NCBI GenBank assembly: GCA_938010425.1
Contig: CALLUO010000050.1
Span: 1 to 44,226 of the forward strand
DNA: 44,226 nt
Source of the DNA: an uncultured Elioraea sp.
GTDB lineage: Bacteria > Pseudomonadota > Alphaproteobacteria > Acetobacterales > Acetobacteraceae
Reading direction: 5' to 3'
The position numbers and the translations under genes are program-made. Under the pieces are notes generated by a model, which was not told the DNA's origin, did no database searches, and saw only the letters and a list, made by a program, of their open reading frames with translations. Below, piece after piece: positions 17,510 to 26,138 of the stretch. Position 1 is the stretch's first letter. Every line of letters starts with the position of its first letter.

Positions 17510-18787
17510 TCAGGCAGCGGGTGGAGCATTCGGGGCGACGATCCTAACCCGCGCAATCCGCCGCCCCCGGACATCTGCAGCGATCAGGCGGTAGCCCGCC
17601 ACCTCCACCGGCTCGCCGCGCCGCGGCAGACCTTTCGCCGCAGCCATGAGAAGCCCGGCAACTGTCATCGCCTCCTCCTCCGGCAGGGCCCAGTCAAGTT
17701 CGCGGTTGAGGTCGCGCACCCGAGTCTCGCCAGGAACCTCGATCTCGCCCGTGCCCTTCACAGCGTCGGCAAGGATCGTCTCGCCCGCTTCCGTGATCTC
17801 ACCGACCACAACCTCCATGATGTCGTGCAGCGTGAGCAAGCCCTCGATCTGCCCGTACTCATCCACCACCAGGGCCATATGCCGCCGTGAGCGTCGAAAC
17901 AGCTGGAGTTGATCAAGCAGAGGGCGGGTCTCTGGAGCAAGCGGCGCGGGTTCGGCGAGCGCGATCAGATCAACCCGGGAGAAATCCCCGCCGACCGCGT
18001 GAAGGGCGCGCAGGGCTGCCCGGGTTTCGATGAGCCCGATCAGCTCTCTCCCCCCGTCGCGCCAGAGCGGGAGCAGGCCATGGCGGGTGGCCAGCAAGCG
18101 ACGCATCGACTGAGCAGGGGGCTCATCGGCATCCAGCGCCTCGATTCGGCTGCGATGCGTCATCACGTCGGCAACCGTGAGGTCGTCGAGAGCGAGCACG
18201 CCACGCAGCATCCGCCGCTCCTCCACCGCCGCCGCCTCGTCCGTGCCCTCACCGTGCAGCGCGATCGCACCCATCAGCTCCTCCTCGCTCTGCGCCCGCT
18301 CGCCGCCGACCTGCACCCCCCCAAGCGCGAGCAGCGAGCGAACGGCAGCATTCACGGCCGACGCCGGCGGGCCGAACACGCGCATGGTTGCAGCGAGAAG
18401 CGGGGTGGCGGCCAAAGCTGCACGCTCGGGGTGAGAGATTGCCCAGGTCTTGGGCAGCACCTCCGACAGCACGACGAGGATGAGAGTCATCGCCACCGAG
18501 GCGTAGGCCACGCCCCGATCGCCAAACCAAGCGATCAGCAACCCAGCAGCAAGCGCGGTCGCGGTGGTGTTGACGAGATTGTTGCCCAGCAGAAGGGCGG
18601 CAAGCAGGCGGTCCTTGCGCTCGCGCAAGCCGGCGAGAAGGCTGGCGCGGGAGTCGCCGGCGCGGGCGCGGCGGGTGATGAAGGCGCGCGAGGCGCCGGT
18701 GAACGCGGTCTCTGCCCCCGAGAAGAGGGCGGATAGGACTAACAGGACAGCGATCGCGGCCAGAGTGGCGAGGTCGAGAGCCGACAT
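17510..18787 (-). CDS. HlyC/CorC (CNNM) family membrane protein with CBS pair
   Basis: 425 aa. Residues ~1-140 form a DUF21 membrane domain with the signatures [34 protein letters not shown] and [15 protein letters not shown]. Residues ~190-320 are two CBS motifs ([47 protein letters not shown]) and the rest is the CorC_HlyC C-terminal domain. The family is linked to Mg2+/Co2+ efflux or homeostasis. It ends 47 nt before thiSG, on the same strand, and faces away from aroQ across a 118-bp divergent gap. Confidence 0.88.
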   Translation of the reverse strand: MSALDLATLAAIAVLLVLSALFSGAETAFTGASRAFITRRARAGDSRASLLAGLRERKDRLLAALLLGNNLVNTTATALAAGLLIAWFGDRGVAYASVAMTLILVVLSEVLPKTWAISHPERAALAATPLLAATMRVFGPPASAVNAAVRSLLALGGVQVGGERAQSEEELMGAIALHGEGTDEAAAVEERRMLRGVLALDDLTVADVMTHRSRIEALDADEPPAQSMRRLLATRHGLLPLWRDGGRELIGLIETRAALRALHAVGGDFSRVDLIALAEPAPLAPETRPLLDQLQLFRRSRRHMALVVDEYGQIEGLLTLHDIMEVVVGEITEAGETILADAVKGTGEIEVPGETRVRDLNRELDWALPEEEAMTVAGLLMAAAKGLPRRGEPVEVAGYRLIAADVRGRRIARVRIVAPNAPPAA

Positions 18788-18905
18788 GCTCCATCCCTTA
18801 CCCCGGCGAGGGGGGAGGCTGCGAGCGCGCCTCGCGTGCGTTGTCGGCCCCCGCCCCCCGTGCTAAGCCCGCTTTCCCCGCAACACAGTACCGGACCTCA
18901 CTGCC

Positions 18906-19373
18906 GTGGCCGAGCCGCTGGTCGCCGTGCTGAATGGCCCGAACCTCAACCTCCTTGGCGTACGCGAACCCTCTGTGTATGGCCGTGCCACGCTGGCCGA
19001 GGTTGAAGCGCTCTGCCGCGACCGCGGCGCGAGACTCGGGCTTGCCATCGAGTTTCGCCAATCGAACCACGAGGGCGTGCTGATCGACTGGGTGCAGGCT
19101 TGCCGCGGCCGCGCGCGGGGCATCGTCATCAACCCTGGCGGCCTGACGCATACGTCGGTCGCCTTGCTGGACGCACTCGCGGCAACCGACCTTCCAGTGA
19201 TCGAGGTGCACCTTTCCAATATTCACCGTCGCGAGCCGTTCCGCGAACGCAGCCTCACCGCCCTGGCTGCGACAGGCGTGATCGCCGGGTTCGGGCCTGC
19301 AGGCTACGGGCTTGCTCTTGAGGCGATGGCAGGCCTGATCGCGGCGGCGGCCGGCAAGGTGGTGTCGGCATGA
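18906..19373 (+). CDS. aroQ: Type II 3-dehydroquinate dehydratase
   Basis: 155 aa from GTG 18906. NGPNLNLLG (10-18), catalytic Tyr25 in EPSVYG, substrate-binding INPGGLTHTS (N76, H82) and the catalytic His102 in IEVHLSNIHRRE with Arg113 are all present, so the enzyme should be active in the shikimate pathway (dehydroquinate to dehydroshikimate). It overlaps accB by 4 nt (ATGA); aroQ-accB-accC is a familiar alphaproteobacterial arrangement. Confidence 0.95.
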   Translation: MAEPLVAVLNGPNLNLLGVREPSVYGRATLAEVEALCRDRGARLGLAIEFRQSNHEGVLIDWVQACRGRARGIVINPGGLTHTSVALLDALAATDLPVIEVHLSNIHRREPFRERSLTALAATGVIAGFGPAGYGLALEAMAGLIAAAAGKVVSA

Positions 19374-19825
19374 GCCGGCTCGCCATCGACGAGGAGGCGA
19401 TTCGACGCCTCGCTGCCCTGCTGGAAGAGACAGGGCTTGCCGAGATCGAGATTGCGGAGGGCGAGTCGCGGCTTCGGGTTGCGCGCGCGACCGCACAGAC
19501 TCTGGCCATCGCCCCGCCAGCCGCGCCATCCTCACCCTCCTCCACCCGCAAAGTGTCGGCCTCTCCCGACACCCCGCTCGACGCTTCGCACCCCGGGGCG
19601 GTTCTGTCGCCTATGGTTGGTGTCGTATACCTTTCGCCCGAACCAGGCGCTCCTCCTTTCGTCAAGGTTGGTGATACGGTTGCGCAGGGGCAAACGCTGC
19701 TGCTGATTGAAGCGATGAAGACCTTCAACCAAATCAAGGCGCCCCGATCCGGCGTGGTGCGACGGATTTTGGTGGAAAGCGGGTCGCCCGTGGAATACGG
19801 CGACGTGCTGATGATCATCGAGTGA
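19370..19825 (+). CDS. accB: Biotin carboxyl carrier protein of acetyl-CoA carboxylase
   Basis: 151 aa. The N-terminal ~35 residues form the AccC-contacting region, residues ~48-75 are a Pro/Ser/Ala linker, and ~77-151 the biotinyl domain. The biotinylation site EAMK puts biotin on Lys117, and the thumb region [16 protein letters not shown] is present as in bacterial AccB. Start overlaps aroQ by 4 nt. It carries CO2 from AccC to the carboxyltransferase, the first step of fatty-acid synthesis. Confidence 0.95.
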   Translation: MSRLAIDEEAIRRLAALLEETGLAEIEIAEGESRLRVARATAQTLAIAPPAAPSSPSSTRKVSASPDTPLDASHPGAVLSPMVGVVYLSPEPGAPPFVKVGDTVAQGQTLLLIEAMKTFNQIKAPRSGVVRRILVESGSPVEYGDVLMIIE

Positions 19826-19881
19826 CTGGACGTCGCCCCGCGAGGGCGAGACAGCGTGCCGAGGATGGCGAGAGGCGGAGC

Positions 19882-21240
19882 ATGTTCCGCAAAGTGCTGA
19901 TCGCGAACCGAGGAGAGATCGCGCTCCGGATCCATCGCGCGTGTCAGGAGATGGGGATCCGCACGGTGGCGGTGCACTCCACAGCCGATGCCACCGCCAT
20001 GCACGTCCGGCTTGCCGATGAGAGCGTTTGCATCGGCCCGCCCCCAGCGAAAGAGAGCTACCTGAATATCCCAGCCATTTTGTCCGCTGCCTCGATCACC
20101 GGGGCGGATGCGATCCACCCGGGCTACGGGTTCCTGGCCGAGAATGCCGAGTTCGCCGCCATCGTCGAGGCGCACGGCATCACCTTCATCGGCCCCTGCG
20201 CCGCCCATATCCGTATGATGGGCGACAAGATCGAAGCCAAGCGCACCATGGCCCGGCTCGGCGTACCGCTCGTCCCCGGCTCGGACGGCCCGGTGGAGAG
20301 CCTCGCTGACGCGGAGGCCGTTGCCCGCCGCATTGGCTACCCCGTGCTGTTTAAGGCAGCGGCCGGCGGCGGCGGTCGGGGAATGAAAGTCGCGCACAAC
20401 GCGGGCGAACTCGCCGAAGCCTTCGCCCTCGCCCGCAGTGAAGCCAAGGCCGCGTTTGGAAACGACGCCGTGTATCTCGAGAAGTATCTCGACCGTCCGC
20501 GTCATATCGAACTGCAAGTGTTGGCCGACCATTACGGCACCGTGGTGCATTTCGGCGAGCGGGACTGCTCTCTACAGCGCCGCCACCAGAAGCTCCTTGA
20601 GGAGGCGGGCAGCCCAGCGCTTACACCTGGCGAGCGCGACCGGCTCGGCCAAATCGTCACCGAGGCGCTGCGCGAGATCGGCTACCGCAACGCCGGCACG
20701 CTCGAGTTCCTCTGGCAGGATGGGCAGTTCGCCTTCATCGAGATGAACACGCGCCTACAAGTGGAACATCCGGTGACGGAGATGATCTGCGGCGTAGACC
20801 TCGTGCGCGAGCAGATTCGCCTCGCTGCCGGAGCGCCTCTCGGCTACGCGCAGGACGACATCCGCTTCTTTGGCCATGCCATCGAGTGCCGGATCACCGC
20901 CGAGAACCCTGAAACCTTTACCCCCACGCCAGGGCGCGTCACCGCCTACCACGCGCCGGGTGGCTTGGGCGTTCGGGTCGATTCTGCCCTCTACTCCGGC
21001 TACACGGTGCCGCCTCACTATGACAGCCTGGTTGCCAAATTGATCGTGCACGGGCCCGACCGCGCGACCGCGATTGCTAGGGTGAAGCGCGCGCTCGCGG
21101 AATTCGTCATCGATGGCATCGCCACCACCCTGCCGCTGCACCGGCGTATCGTGGAAGATCCCGAGTTCGTGGCAGGCGACTATACCATCCACTGGCTGGA
21201 GCGGTTCGTGCGGCAGACCGCCGCCCCGCTCGCGGCATGA
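19882..21240 (+). CDS. accC: Acetyl-CoA carboxylase, biotin carboxylase subunit
   Basis: 452 aa from ATG 19882 ([20 protein letters not shown], the canonical N terminus); an in-frame ATG at 19822 would add 20 atypical residues. ATP-grasp loop [47 protein letters not shown] (active-site Glu, Asn and Arg) and [10 protein letters not shown] are all present. It carboxylates biotin on AccB with ATP and bicarbonate. Its stop overlaps the aat start (ATGA). Confidence 0.96.
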   Translation: MFRKVLIANRGEIALRIHRACQEMGIRTVAVHSTADATAMHVRLADESVCIGPPPAKESYLNIPAILSAASITGADAIHPGYGFLAENAEFAAIVEAHGITFIGPCAAHIRMMGDKIEAKRTMARLGVPLVPGSDGPVESLADAEAVARRIGYPVLFKAAAGGGGRGMKVAHNAGELAEAFALARSEAKAAFGNDAVYLEKYLDRPRHIELQVLADHYGTVVHFGERDCSLQRRHQKLLEEAGSPALTPGERDRLGQIVTEALREIGYRNAGTLEFLWQDGQFAFIEMNTRLQVEHPVTEMICGVDLVREQIRLAAGAPLGYAQDDIRFFGHAIECRITAENPETFTPTPGRVTAYHAPGGLGVRVDSALYSGYTVPPHYDSLVAKLIVHGPDRATAIARVKRALAEFVIDGIATTLPLHRRIVEDPEFVAGDYTIHWLERFVRQTAAPLAA

Positions 21241-21908
21241 CCCGCCACGGCGCTGGCCTCACCGAAATCACGCCCGAGCTTGTCCTGCGCGCCTATCGCG
21301 CCGGGCTCTTTCCGATGGCGGAACGCCGCGACGGCGACCGTCTGTATTGGCTCGATCCGGAATTGCGCGGCATTCTGCCGCTCGATCGCTTCCACCTGCC
21401 GCGTAGGCTTGCCCGCACCGTGCTCAGCGGCGTGTTCGAGGTGCGCTGCGACACCGTCTTTGCCGAGGTGATCAAGGGCTGTGCTGCGCCTATGCCGGAT
21501 CGGCCTGAGACCTGGATCAACATCGAGATCGAGCGCCTGTTCAATGCGCTGCATGCCATGGGCTACGCGCATTCAGTGGAGTGTTGGCAGGAGGGGCGCC
21601 TCGTTGGAGGGCTTTACGGGGTGGCGCTAGGCGGCGCCTTCTTCGGCGAAAGCATGTTCTCGGTGGTGCGCGACGCTTCCAAGGTCGCTCTCGTGCACCT
21701 GGTGGCGCGTCTTCGCCTTGGCGGATTTAGGCTCCTCGACACCCAGTTTGTGACCGATCACCTCGCCCGCTTCGGGGCGATCGAGATTCCGCGCGGAGAG
21801 TATCGCCGCCTGCTCGCCTCCGCCCTCGCCGCGCCGGCGCATTTCCTTACCGCGCCGCCAGCCGACCAGCTCCGCGCCGAAATTGAGCGGTTGCGCGGCC
21901 GGGCTTGA
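21237..21908 (+). CDS. aat: Leucyl/phenylalanyl-tRNA-protein transferase
   Basis: 223 aa, normal length. [14 protein letters not shown] and [13 protein letters not shown] at the N terminus, [31 protein letters not shown] in the catalytic core, and [15 protein letters not shown] towards the end match Aat. It attaches Leu or Phe to basic N termini, creating N-degrons for the Clp system. Start ATG overlaps the accC stop by 4 nt. Its stop is 9 nt from the convergent DUF2155 gene. Confidence 0.94.
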   Translation: MTRHGAGLTEITPELVLRAYRAGLFPMAERRDGDRLYWLDPELRGILPLDRFHLPRRLARTVLSGVFEVRCDTVFAEVIKGCAAPMPDRPETWINIEIERLFNALHAMGYAHSVECWQEGRLVGGLYGVALGGAFFGESMFSVVRDASKVALVHLVARLRLGGFRLLDTQFVTDHLARFGAIEIPRGEYRRLLASALAAPAHFLTAPPADQLRAEIERLRGRA

Positions 21909-21917
21909 GCGTCGCCT

Positions 21918-22280
21918 TCAGCGGCAGGCAAGCACACGCACGTCGTACACCGCGTGTTCCAGCATATGCACTGCGGGGGCGGCGGCGAAGATCCACCCCA
22001 CGAACACTGGCTCAGTTCCGAGCCGACGATCCACCACGCGCAGCCATGCAGCGGCATCCGGCTGCTCGTCAGGGGGGCGACGATGACAGGCCTCGACCAC
22101 GATTTCGAGCGTGCCGAAGCCCACTCGCTCACCCCGCCGCACCTCCAGCACCGTGGTGCGCGCCGTCACCTTATCGAGCGCCTGCAGAACCGCGATTTCG
22201 GAAGCGATCCAACGGCTTTCAGCGTTGGCGACGCAGACGGTGAACAGGGCGGCAAGGGCAAAGGCCTTGCCGTTCATCAT
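21918..22280 (-). CDS. DUF2155 periplasmic protein
   Basis: 120 aa with a signal peptide (about residues 1-20, cleavage after VANA). The mature part begins ESRWIASEIAVLQALDKVTARTT and contains GFGTLEIVVEACHRRPP and VFVGWIFAAAPAVHMLEHAVYDVRVLAC, the DUF2155 pattern with two conserved Cys that could form a disulfide. Function unknown; the family typically sits beside aat in alphaproteobacteria, as here. ATG overlaps the stop of the preceding small ORF (ATGA), so it is the last gene of NDUFA12-mlaD-small ORF-DUF2155. Confidence 0.85.
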   Translation of the reverse strand: MMNGKAFALAALFTVCVANAESRWIASEIAVLQALDKVTARTTVLEVRRGERVGFGTLEIVVEACHRRPPDEQPDAAAWLRVVDRRLGTEPVFVGWIFAAAPAVHMLEHAVYDVRVLACR

Positions 22281-22489
22281 CCGCCACCGGGCGGGCGAAG
22301 CGAGGCGATCAGGGCAGCGAGTTCGCGGCGCATCAGGTCCGGATCGACCCCCATCAGCACCGCATCCTCGAACGCGTCGCGCACAACTTGCGTCACCTCG
22401 GCCCAGTTCTCCTCCAAAATCTTCAGCTTCTCGCGGCAGGCGATCGGGCTGCCGTCGCGCCCGCGCCAGCGCGTCTCGATCTCCGCCAT
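22277..22489 (-). CDS. Small conserved-looking protein in the mlaD operon
   Basis: 70 aa, ATG 22489, three nt after mlaD and overlapping DUF2155 by 4 nt, which strongly suggests it is translated. It has no signal or membrane segment. It looks helical and acidic in the middle (KLKILEENWAEVTQVVRDAF, then EDAVLMGVDPDLMRRELAALI). I do not recognise a named family; cytoplasmic location and small size suggest an accessory or adaptor role, which is only a guess. Confidence 0.7.
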   Translation of the reverse strand: MAEIETRWRGRDGSPIACREKLKILEENWAEVTQVVRDAFEDAVLMGVDPDLMRRELAALIASLRPPGGG

Positions 22490-22492
22490 CCT

Positions 22493-23017
22493 TCAGCCCC
22501 CGGGCCGCTGCGGCGCCGCACCGCCCGTTCCCTCGCGCGCCCCCTGCGCCTCGCGGCCAACTGCCGAGACGAGATCCGTGACCGAAAAGATGAAGCGCCC
22601 AAGCAGCGCCTCTAGACTCACGGCGGATTGCGTCGCCTCGATCACCCCACCGGGGCCCAACATCTGATCCGACCCGCCGGGCACCAGCGCGATGTAGCGC
22701 CCGCCAAGCAAACTCTCGGATGTGATCTCGGCGGAAGTGTCGACCGGCAGGCGGACGGACGAGTCGACCCGCATGGTAACAACGGCGAGGAAGGTCTCCG
22801 GATCGAGCCGCTGCGCCACCACTGTGCCGACCTTCACGCCGGACACTTTCACATCTGCTCCGGGCCCGAGACCGTCAATGCGGTCGAACCTGGCGATCAG
22901 CTCATAGCCCCGCCCGAGCGACCGGCCACTGTGAGTGACAGCATAGACAAGAAAAACCCCCGCTACCGCCAGCACGATCGCCCCAGCGATGAGCTCGGCA
23001 AGACTTCGCCGAGTCAT
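22493..23017 (-). CDS. mlaD: MlaD-like MCE-domain lipid transport protein
   Basis: 174 aa from ATG 23017; a long upstream in-frame extension lies antisense to nothing conserved and is ignored. One N-terminal membrane anchor (LAELIAGAIVLAVAGVFLVYAV) is followed by the MCE domain: ELIARFDRIDGLGPGADVKVSGVKVGTV, then SAEITSESLLGGRYIALVPGG, and a short C-terminal helix. MlaD forms a hexameric periplasmic ring in the phospholipid trafficking system that maintains outer-membrane asymmetry. The other mla genes are not in the window. Overlaps the NDUFA12 stop by 4 nt. Confidence 0.9.
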   Translation of the reverse strand: MTRRSLAELIAGAIVLAVAGVFLVYAVTHSGRSLGRGYELIARFDRIDGLGPGADVKVSGVKVGTVVAQRLDPETFLAVVTMRVDSSVRLPVDTSAEITSESLLGGRYIALVPGGSDQMLGPGGVIEATQSAVSLEALLGRFIFSVTDLVSAVGREAQGAREGTGGAAPQRPGG

Positions 23018-23388
23018 GATCGCCTCTCGTCCTCGAGGTCCGGCGTCCAGGCTTCGTAATCGCCCGTCGCCCGCGGCCGCCTCCCGCCGGCAAGCTCGTG
23101 ACCTGGCGGACGGTAGGCCTGGGGTGTGCCGGTCATGTTCGGCACGTGCTCCCGTTGCCAGGGGTAGAGCTTGACCTCGGGCAGCGGTGCCTCCGTGATG
23201 TAGTGCAGCCAAGCATGCCACTCTGGGGGCACTTTGGTCGCCTCGACCTCTCCGGCATAGAGCACCCAACGGCGCTTGCGCATGCCGGGACGGGCGTTCC
23301 GCTCCTCGTAATATGTGTTACCGAAGCGGTCTTGTCCCACCTTGCGGCCACGCAACCAGGTGAGGAGTCTAGTCCCAATCGTCGTCAT
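23014..23388 (-). CDS. NDUFA12-family NADH:ubiquinone oxidoreductase accessory subunit
   Basis: 124 aa from ATG 23388 (MTTIGTRLLTWLRGRKVG). DRFGNTYYEERN, RKRRWVLYAGEVEATKVPPEWHAWLHY and the C-terminal YRPPG region are the family hallmarks. In mitochondria and alphaproteobacteria this subunit is part of, or helps assemble, complex I. First gene of the NDUFA12-mlaD-70aa-DUF2155 operon; further in-frame starts upstream (23430, 23460) are less typical. Confidence 0.9.
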   Translation of the reverse strand: MTTIGTRLLTWLRGRKVGQDRFGNTYYEERNARPGMRKRRWVLYAGEVEATKVPPEWHAWLHYITEAPLPEVKLYPWQREHVPNMTGTPQAYRPPGHELAGGRRPRATGDYEAWTPDLEDERRS

Positions 23389-25165
23389 CGTCGCGGCGTA
23401 GGCGGTTCGACCTTCCATCAGCCCCGCTTCTTGCACGCGGGAGGGGAGACCGTCCAGCACCTGGCCGGGCCTTGCGAATCATCCCTTCCCTGTCTGGCTC
23501 CGAGCAGACTGGCTTTTTCGTCCGGTCATGTCGCCTAGGCCGCGAGGAAGTCGGGCAACCACCTCGGCACGTTCGCCACTCATGGTCGGCAAGTAAGCCA
23601 CGCGACCCGGCAGGCGCCCAGGGCGCGATGCGCTTTCCGACGAAGCACGCCCGTACCTTGACCATTACGCCGATGATCGCCGCGTCGCAGCCTCAGGGAT
23701 GGGCTGGCACAGTTTCGGGCCGTCTCGAAACACGGTCGATCAAAGCCTGTGGGGCTGCTTGGGCCGGCTGTTCCGTGATGCGCCCGGCTAGCGACGCATA
23801 CAACCAACGCAGAACGCGATACGAGCCCGAGCCACCCGGCGGCAGCAGAGCCGCGCGAGCCCGCCCCCAGCGCGGGAAATGACCGACGCCGAGGGGCGGA
23901 GCCTCCCCCCTTACTGCCGCCTGGCGGCCTCGTCGCCGACGGAGCGAAGCATAGCCGCTGCAGAAGACCGCCAACGCCATCCTCGACACGGCCTCGCGCG
24001 CAATCCTGCCGCGTCGCGTTGCTCAGTCCGCATACGATCCAAGACAGGCTCTGAGCAATCCCATTCGCTTCGTCGGTTTGGCGCGCAAGGCGCTCCAGCG
24101 TCGCTGACGCTTCCGCAGCGCGCAGGCTTCTGCGCAGAAAGCCGGCTTCGTTCCAGGCCGCATGCCGATGATGTTCAGGACACACTTCACGACGATAAAA
24201 ACGATGCAGCCGCATCGAAAGGTCCATGTTTCTGCACCAGGCGCGACCATGTGTGGCGACGCACTCCAGCGCTAAACCCTCCAGGCACGTGCGCGGGCGA
24301 CGGAGGGATTGCACACCGCCCTCTTGGAGGTCGAGGCGGCAGAGAGAGCCAAGGCGAGGCAGCATGCGCACGGCGCCCGCTGACAGCGCTTGCACAGCGG
24401 GTCGTAACGCTGCGCGCACGACCAGCCGCACACCGCGATCCTGCCACCACCTTGTCTGTGACCAGCACCAATCCGCGCTTTCGCCCATTAAGCCGCGACA
24501 ATGAGGCGAATACTACCCTTGCTTGACCGCACGCCTCTGGCGCCTATGCGCTGGCCACATCGCGTTGCTGCCTAAGCTGCGCCGTGTGCGGTCGACTGGT
24601 CCCAGCTTTGCCGTCTTTTTTCGGAAGAGATCGTCATGACCTCACAGGGGCTGAGGCATCGATGCACCGGGTGACGTGTGCGGACAGCATCGAAACGAAG
24701 CGTGCGCAACACGCGGCGCTCTCTGTCGCCATCGAGGATGCGGCATCACCACCTCAGGCAGACCGGATGTCGGCGGGGTTTTTCCGGGCGCAATCGCGCC
24801 TTGTCCTGCACTGGCATTAGACGGGCGGCACATCGCTTCACCGCCCTTGCCTATCCTTCCCGCGCGCTGCATGCGGAGGGTGAAACGCACGTTCCTCTGA
24901 CCCCCTTCTCCGTCGTCGACATCGTTGTGCGAACGTCGGTGAAAGGCTTCTCGGCTGACGAGGATCACCGTGCCATTGGCTGATTTCACATAGCGACAGT
25001 CAACCACCTTACTTTGAGTTGATTTACCGCAATGCGGCACCGAGCGTCCCACGCAAGAGTTCCGGTAGCAGTCAGTGGAACGCCGCGCGTCGGCGAAGGT
25101 TTGGGGATTGCCCTACCTAACGCCTCTGACGAGTGTCTCGGGCATGATGGCCTCGGAGGTCGGAG
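23389..25165. other. 1.8-kb stretch with no supportable gene (left flank of the respiratory island)
   Basis: Several open frames exist on both strands, up to 302 codons, but all are Arg/Ala/Ser/Pro-rich with no motif or family character, and no frame is favoured. A near-palindromic pair (TTGACCGCACGC near 24526 and GTGTGCGGTCGA near 24586) is present. The stretch looks like decayed DNA; no tRNA, transposase or integrase could be recognised. The promoter of the downstream operon should lie near its right end. Confidence 0.6.
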
Positions 25166-26125
25166 ATGGAGACGGAACTTATACTGACGTTGCAACGAGG
25201 TTTGATCTGGGACGAACGGGTTGTTGGAGACCTCTTTCTCGGGGGTGTCGGCGTCGGCGCGTTTTTGTTCGCTTTCCTGCTCTGGCGCTTCGCAGAGGAG
25301 CGTTACCAGCCTCTGGCCAAGGTCGCCGCGGTGATCGCACCGGTTTCGGTTTCGGCGGGTCTCGGCCTTCTGTTCTGGAAGCTAGGCAACAAGCTCAACG
25401 TGCATCAGATGATGCTCAACGTTTCACCTACATCTGTGATGTGGTGGGGTGCCTTGATCCAGGGCGCTTTCGTTACCTTGTCGGCCCTTTTCGCGTTCCG
25501 GCTGCTCTTTCCGCACGTGCGGCTGCCTAAGGTTCTTAGCGCGTCTGTCACAGGTGTTTTGGGCGTCCCATTCGCCGTCGCAGTCGGCATCTATCATGGT
25601 TTGCTGCTCGCGGTGCTGACCTCACACCCGCTTTGGGCGTCGGGCCCGATGATCGTCACCTCGGTGTTGCTGTTTACAGTCACTGGAGTTGCCGCTTCCT
25701 TGCTTCTGTATGTCGTGTTGCGGTCTTTCGTTCGGTTCGACACAGGTCCGTCCGACACATTTGCCCAAGGCCTGAAGCCGGTTGCCTGGGTGTTGATTGC
25801 GGGCGCGGCGCTCCTGCTTATCACGCTGTTCGCATGGTGGGTCGATCTGCGCTTCGGTTCGATTCCTGCACGTCTGGCACTGCAGGCGATGCTCGCTGAA
25901 TACGGGATTATGCTGGCTGTGTTCGGCATCGGGTTTGGCCTGGTGCTCCCGATCGTGTTGGGAGTTCTCATGCTCCCGCGCTTTGGGGATGGTCGGACAC
26001 CGTCTGCTGCCCTGGTTGGCCTTGCCTGCCTGCTCCTCCTGATTGGTGGCTTCACCATCCGTTACGCCGCCGTGATTGGCGGTCAGCTCCCCACGCCTCT
26101 CTCCGTCATGGCAACACTGTCCTGA
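25166..26125 (+). CDS. arrC: NrfD/PsrC-family membrane quinol dehydrogenase subunit (ArrC-like)
   Basis: 319 aa, about eight to nine membrane segments, no haem-binding motif. The start ATG 25166 follows GGAGGTCGGAG. The first helix GGVGVGAFLFAFLLWRFAEE and overall length match NrfD/PsrC-type integral membrane subunits that take electrons from the quinol pool and pass them to a ferredoxin subunit. It is 13 nt upstream of the molybdoenzyme gene, so this is the likely membrane anchor of that enzyme. The symbol follows from context: NrfD proteins serve many oxyanion reductases. Confidence 0.8.
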   Translation: METELILTLQRGLIWDERVVGDLFLGGVGVGAFLFAFLLWRFAEERYQPLAKVAAVIAPVSVSAGLGLLFWKLGNKLNVHQMMLNVSPTSVMWWGALIQGAFVTLSALFAFRLLFPHVRLPKVLSASVTGVLGVPFAVAVGIYHGLLLAVLTSHPLWASGPMIVTSVLLFTVTGVAASLLLYVVLRSFVRFDTGPSDTFAQGLKPVAWVLIAGAALLLITLFAWWVDLRFGSIPARLALQAMLAEYGIMLAVFGIGFGLVLPIVLGVLMLPRFGDGRTPSAALVGLACLLLLIGGFTIRYAAVIGGQLPTPLSVMATLS

Positions 26126-26138
26126 AGGATCTCGATCA

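Noticed and set aside
19255-20550. 431-codon frame antisense to accB/accC
   Set aside because: It mirrors strongly conserved genes on the other strand and shows no motif.
23580-24488. 302-codon open frame on the minus strand
   Set aside because: Composition is Arg/Ala/Ser/Gly-rich with scattered Cys and Trp and no domain; typical of chance frames in GC-rich DNA.
24584-24820. Short frame starting MCGRLVP, reminiscent of the SRAP/HMCES N terminus
   Set aside because: Only the first four residues fit; no other SRAP motif follows and the frame ends after 78 codons in gene-free DNA.
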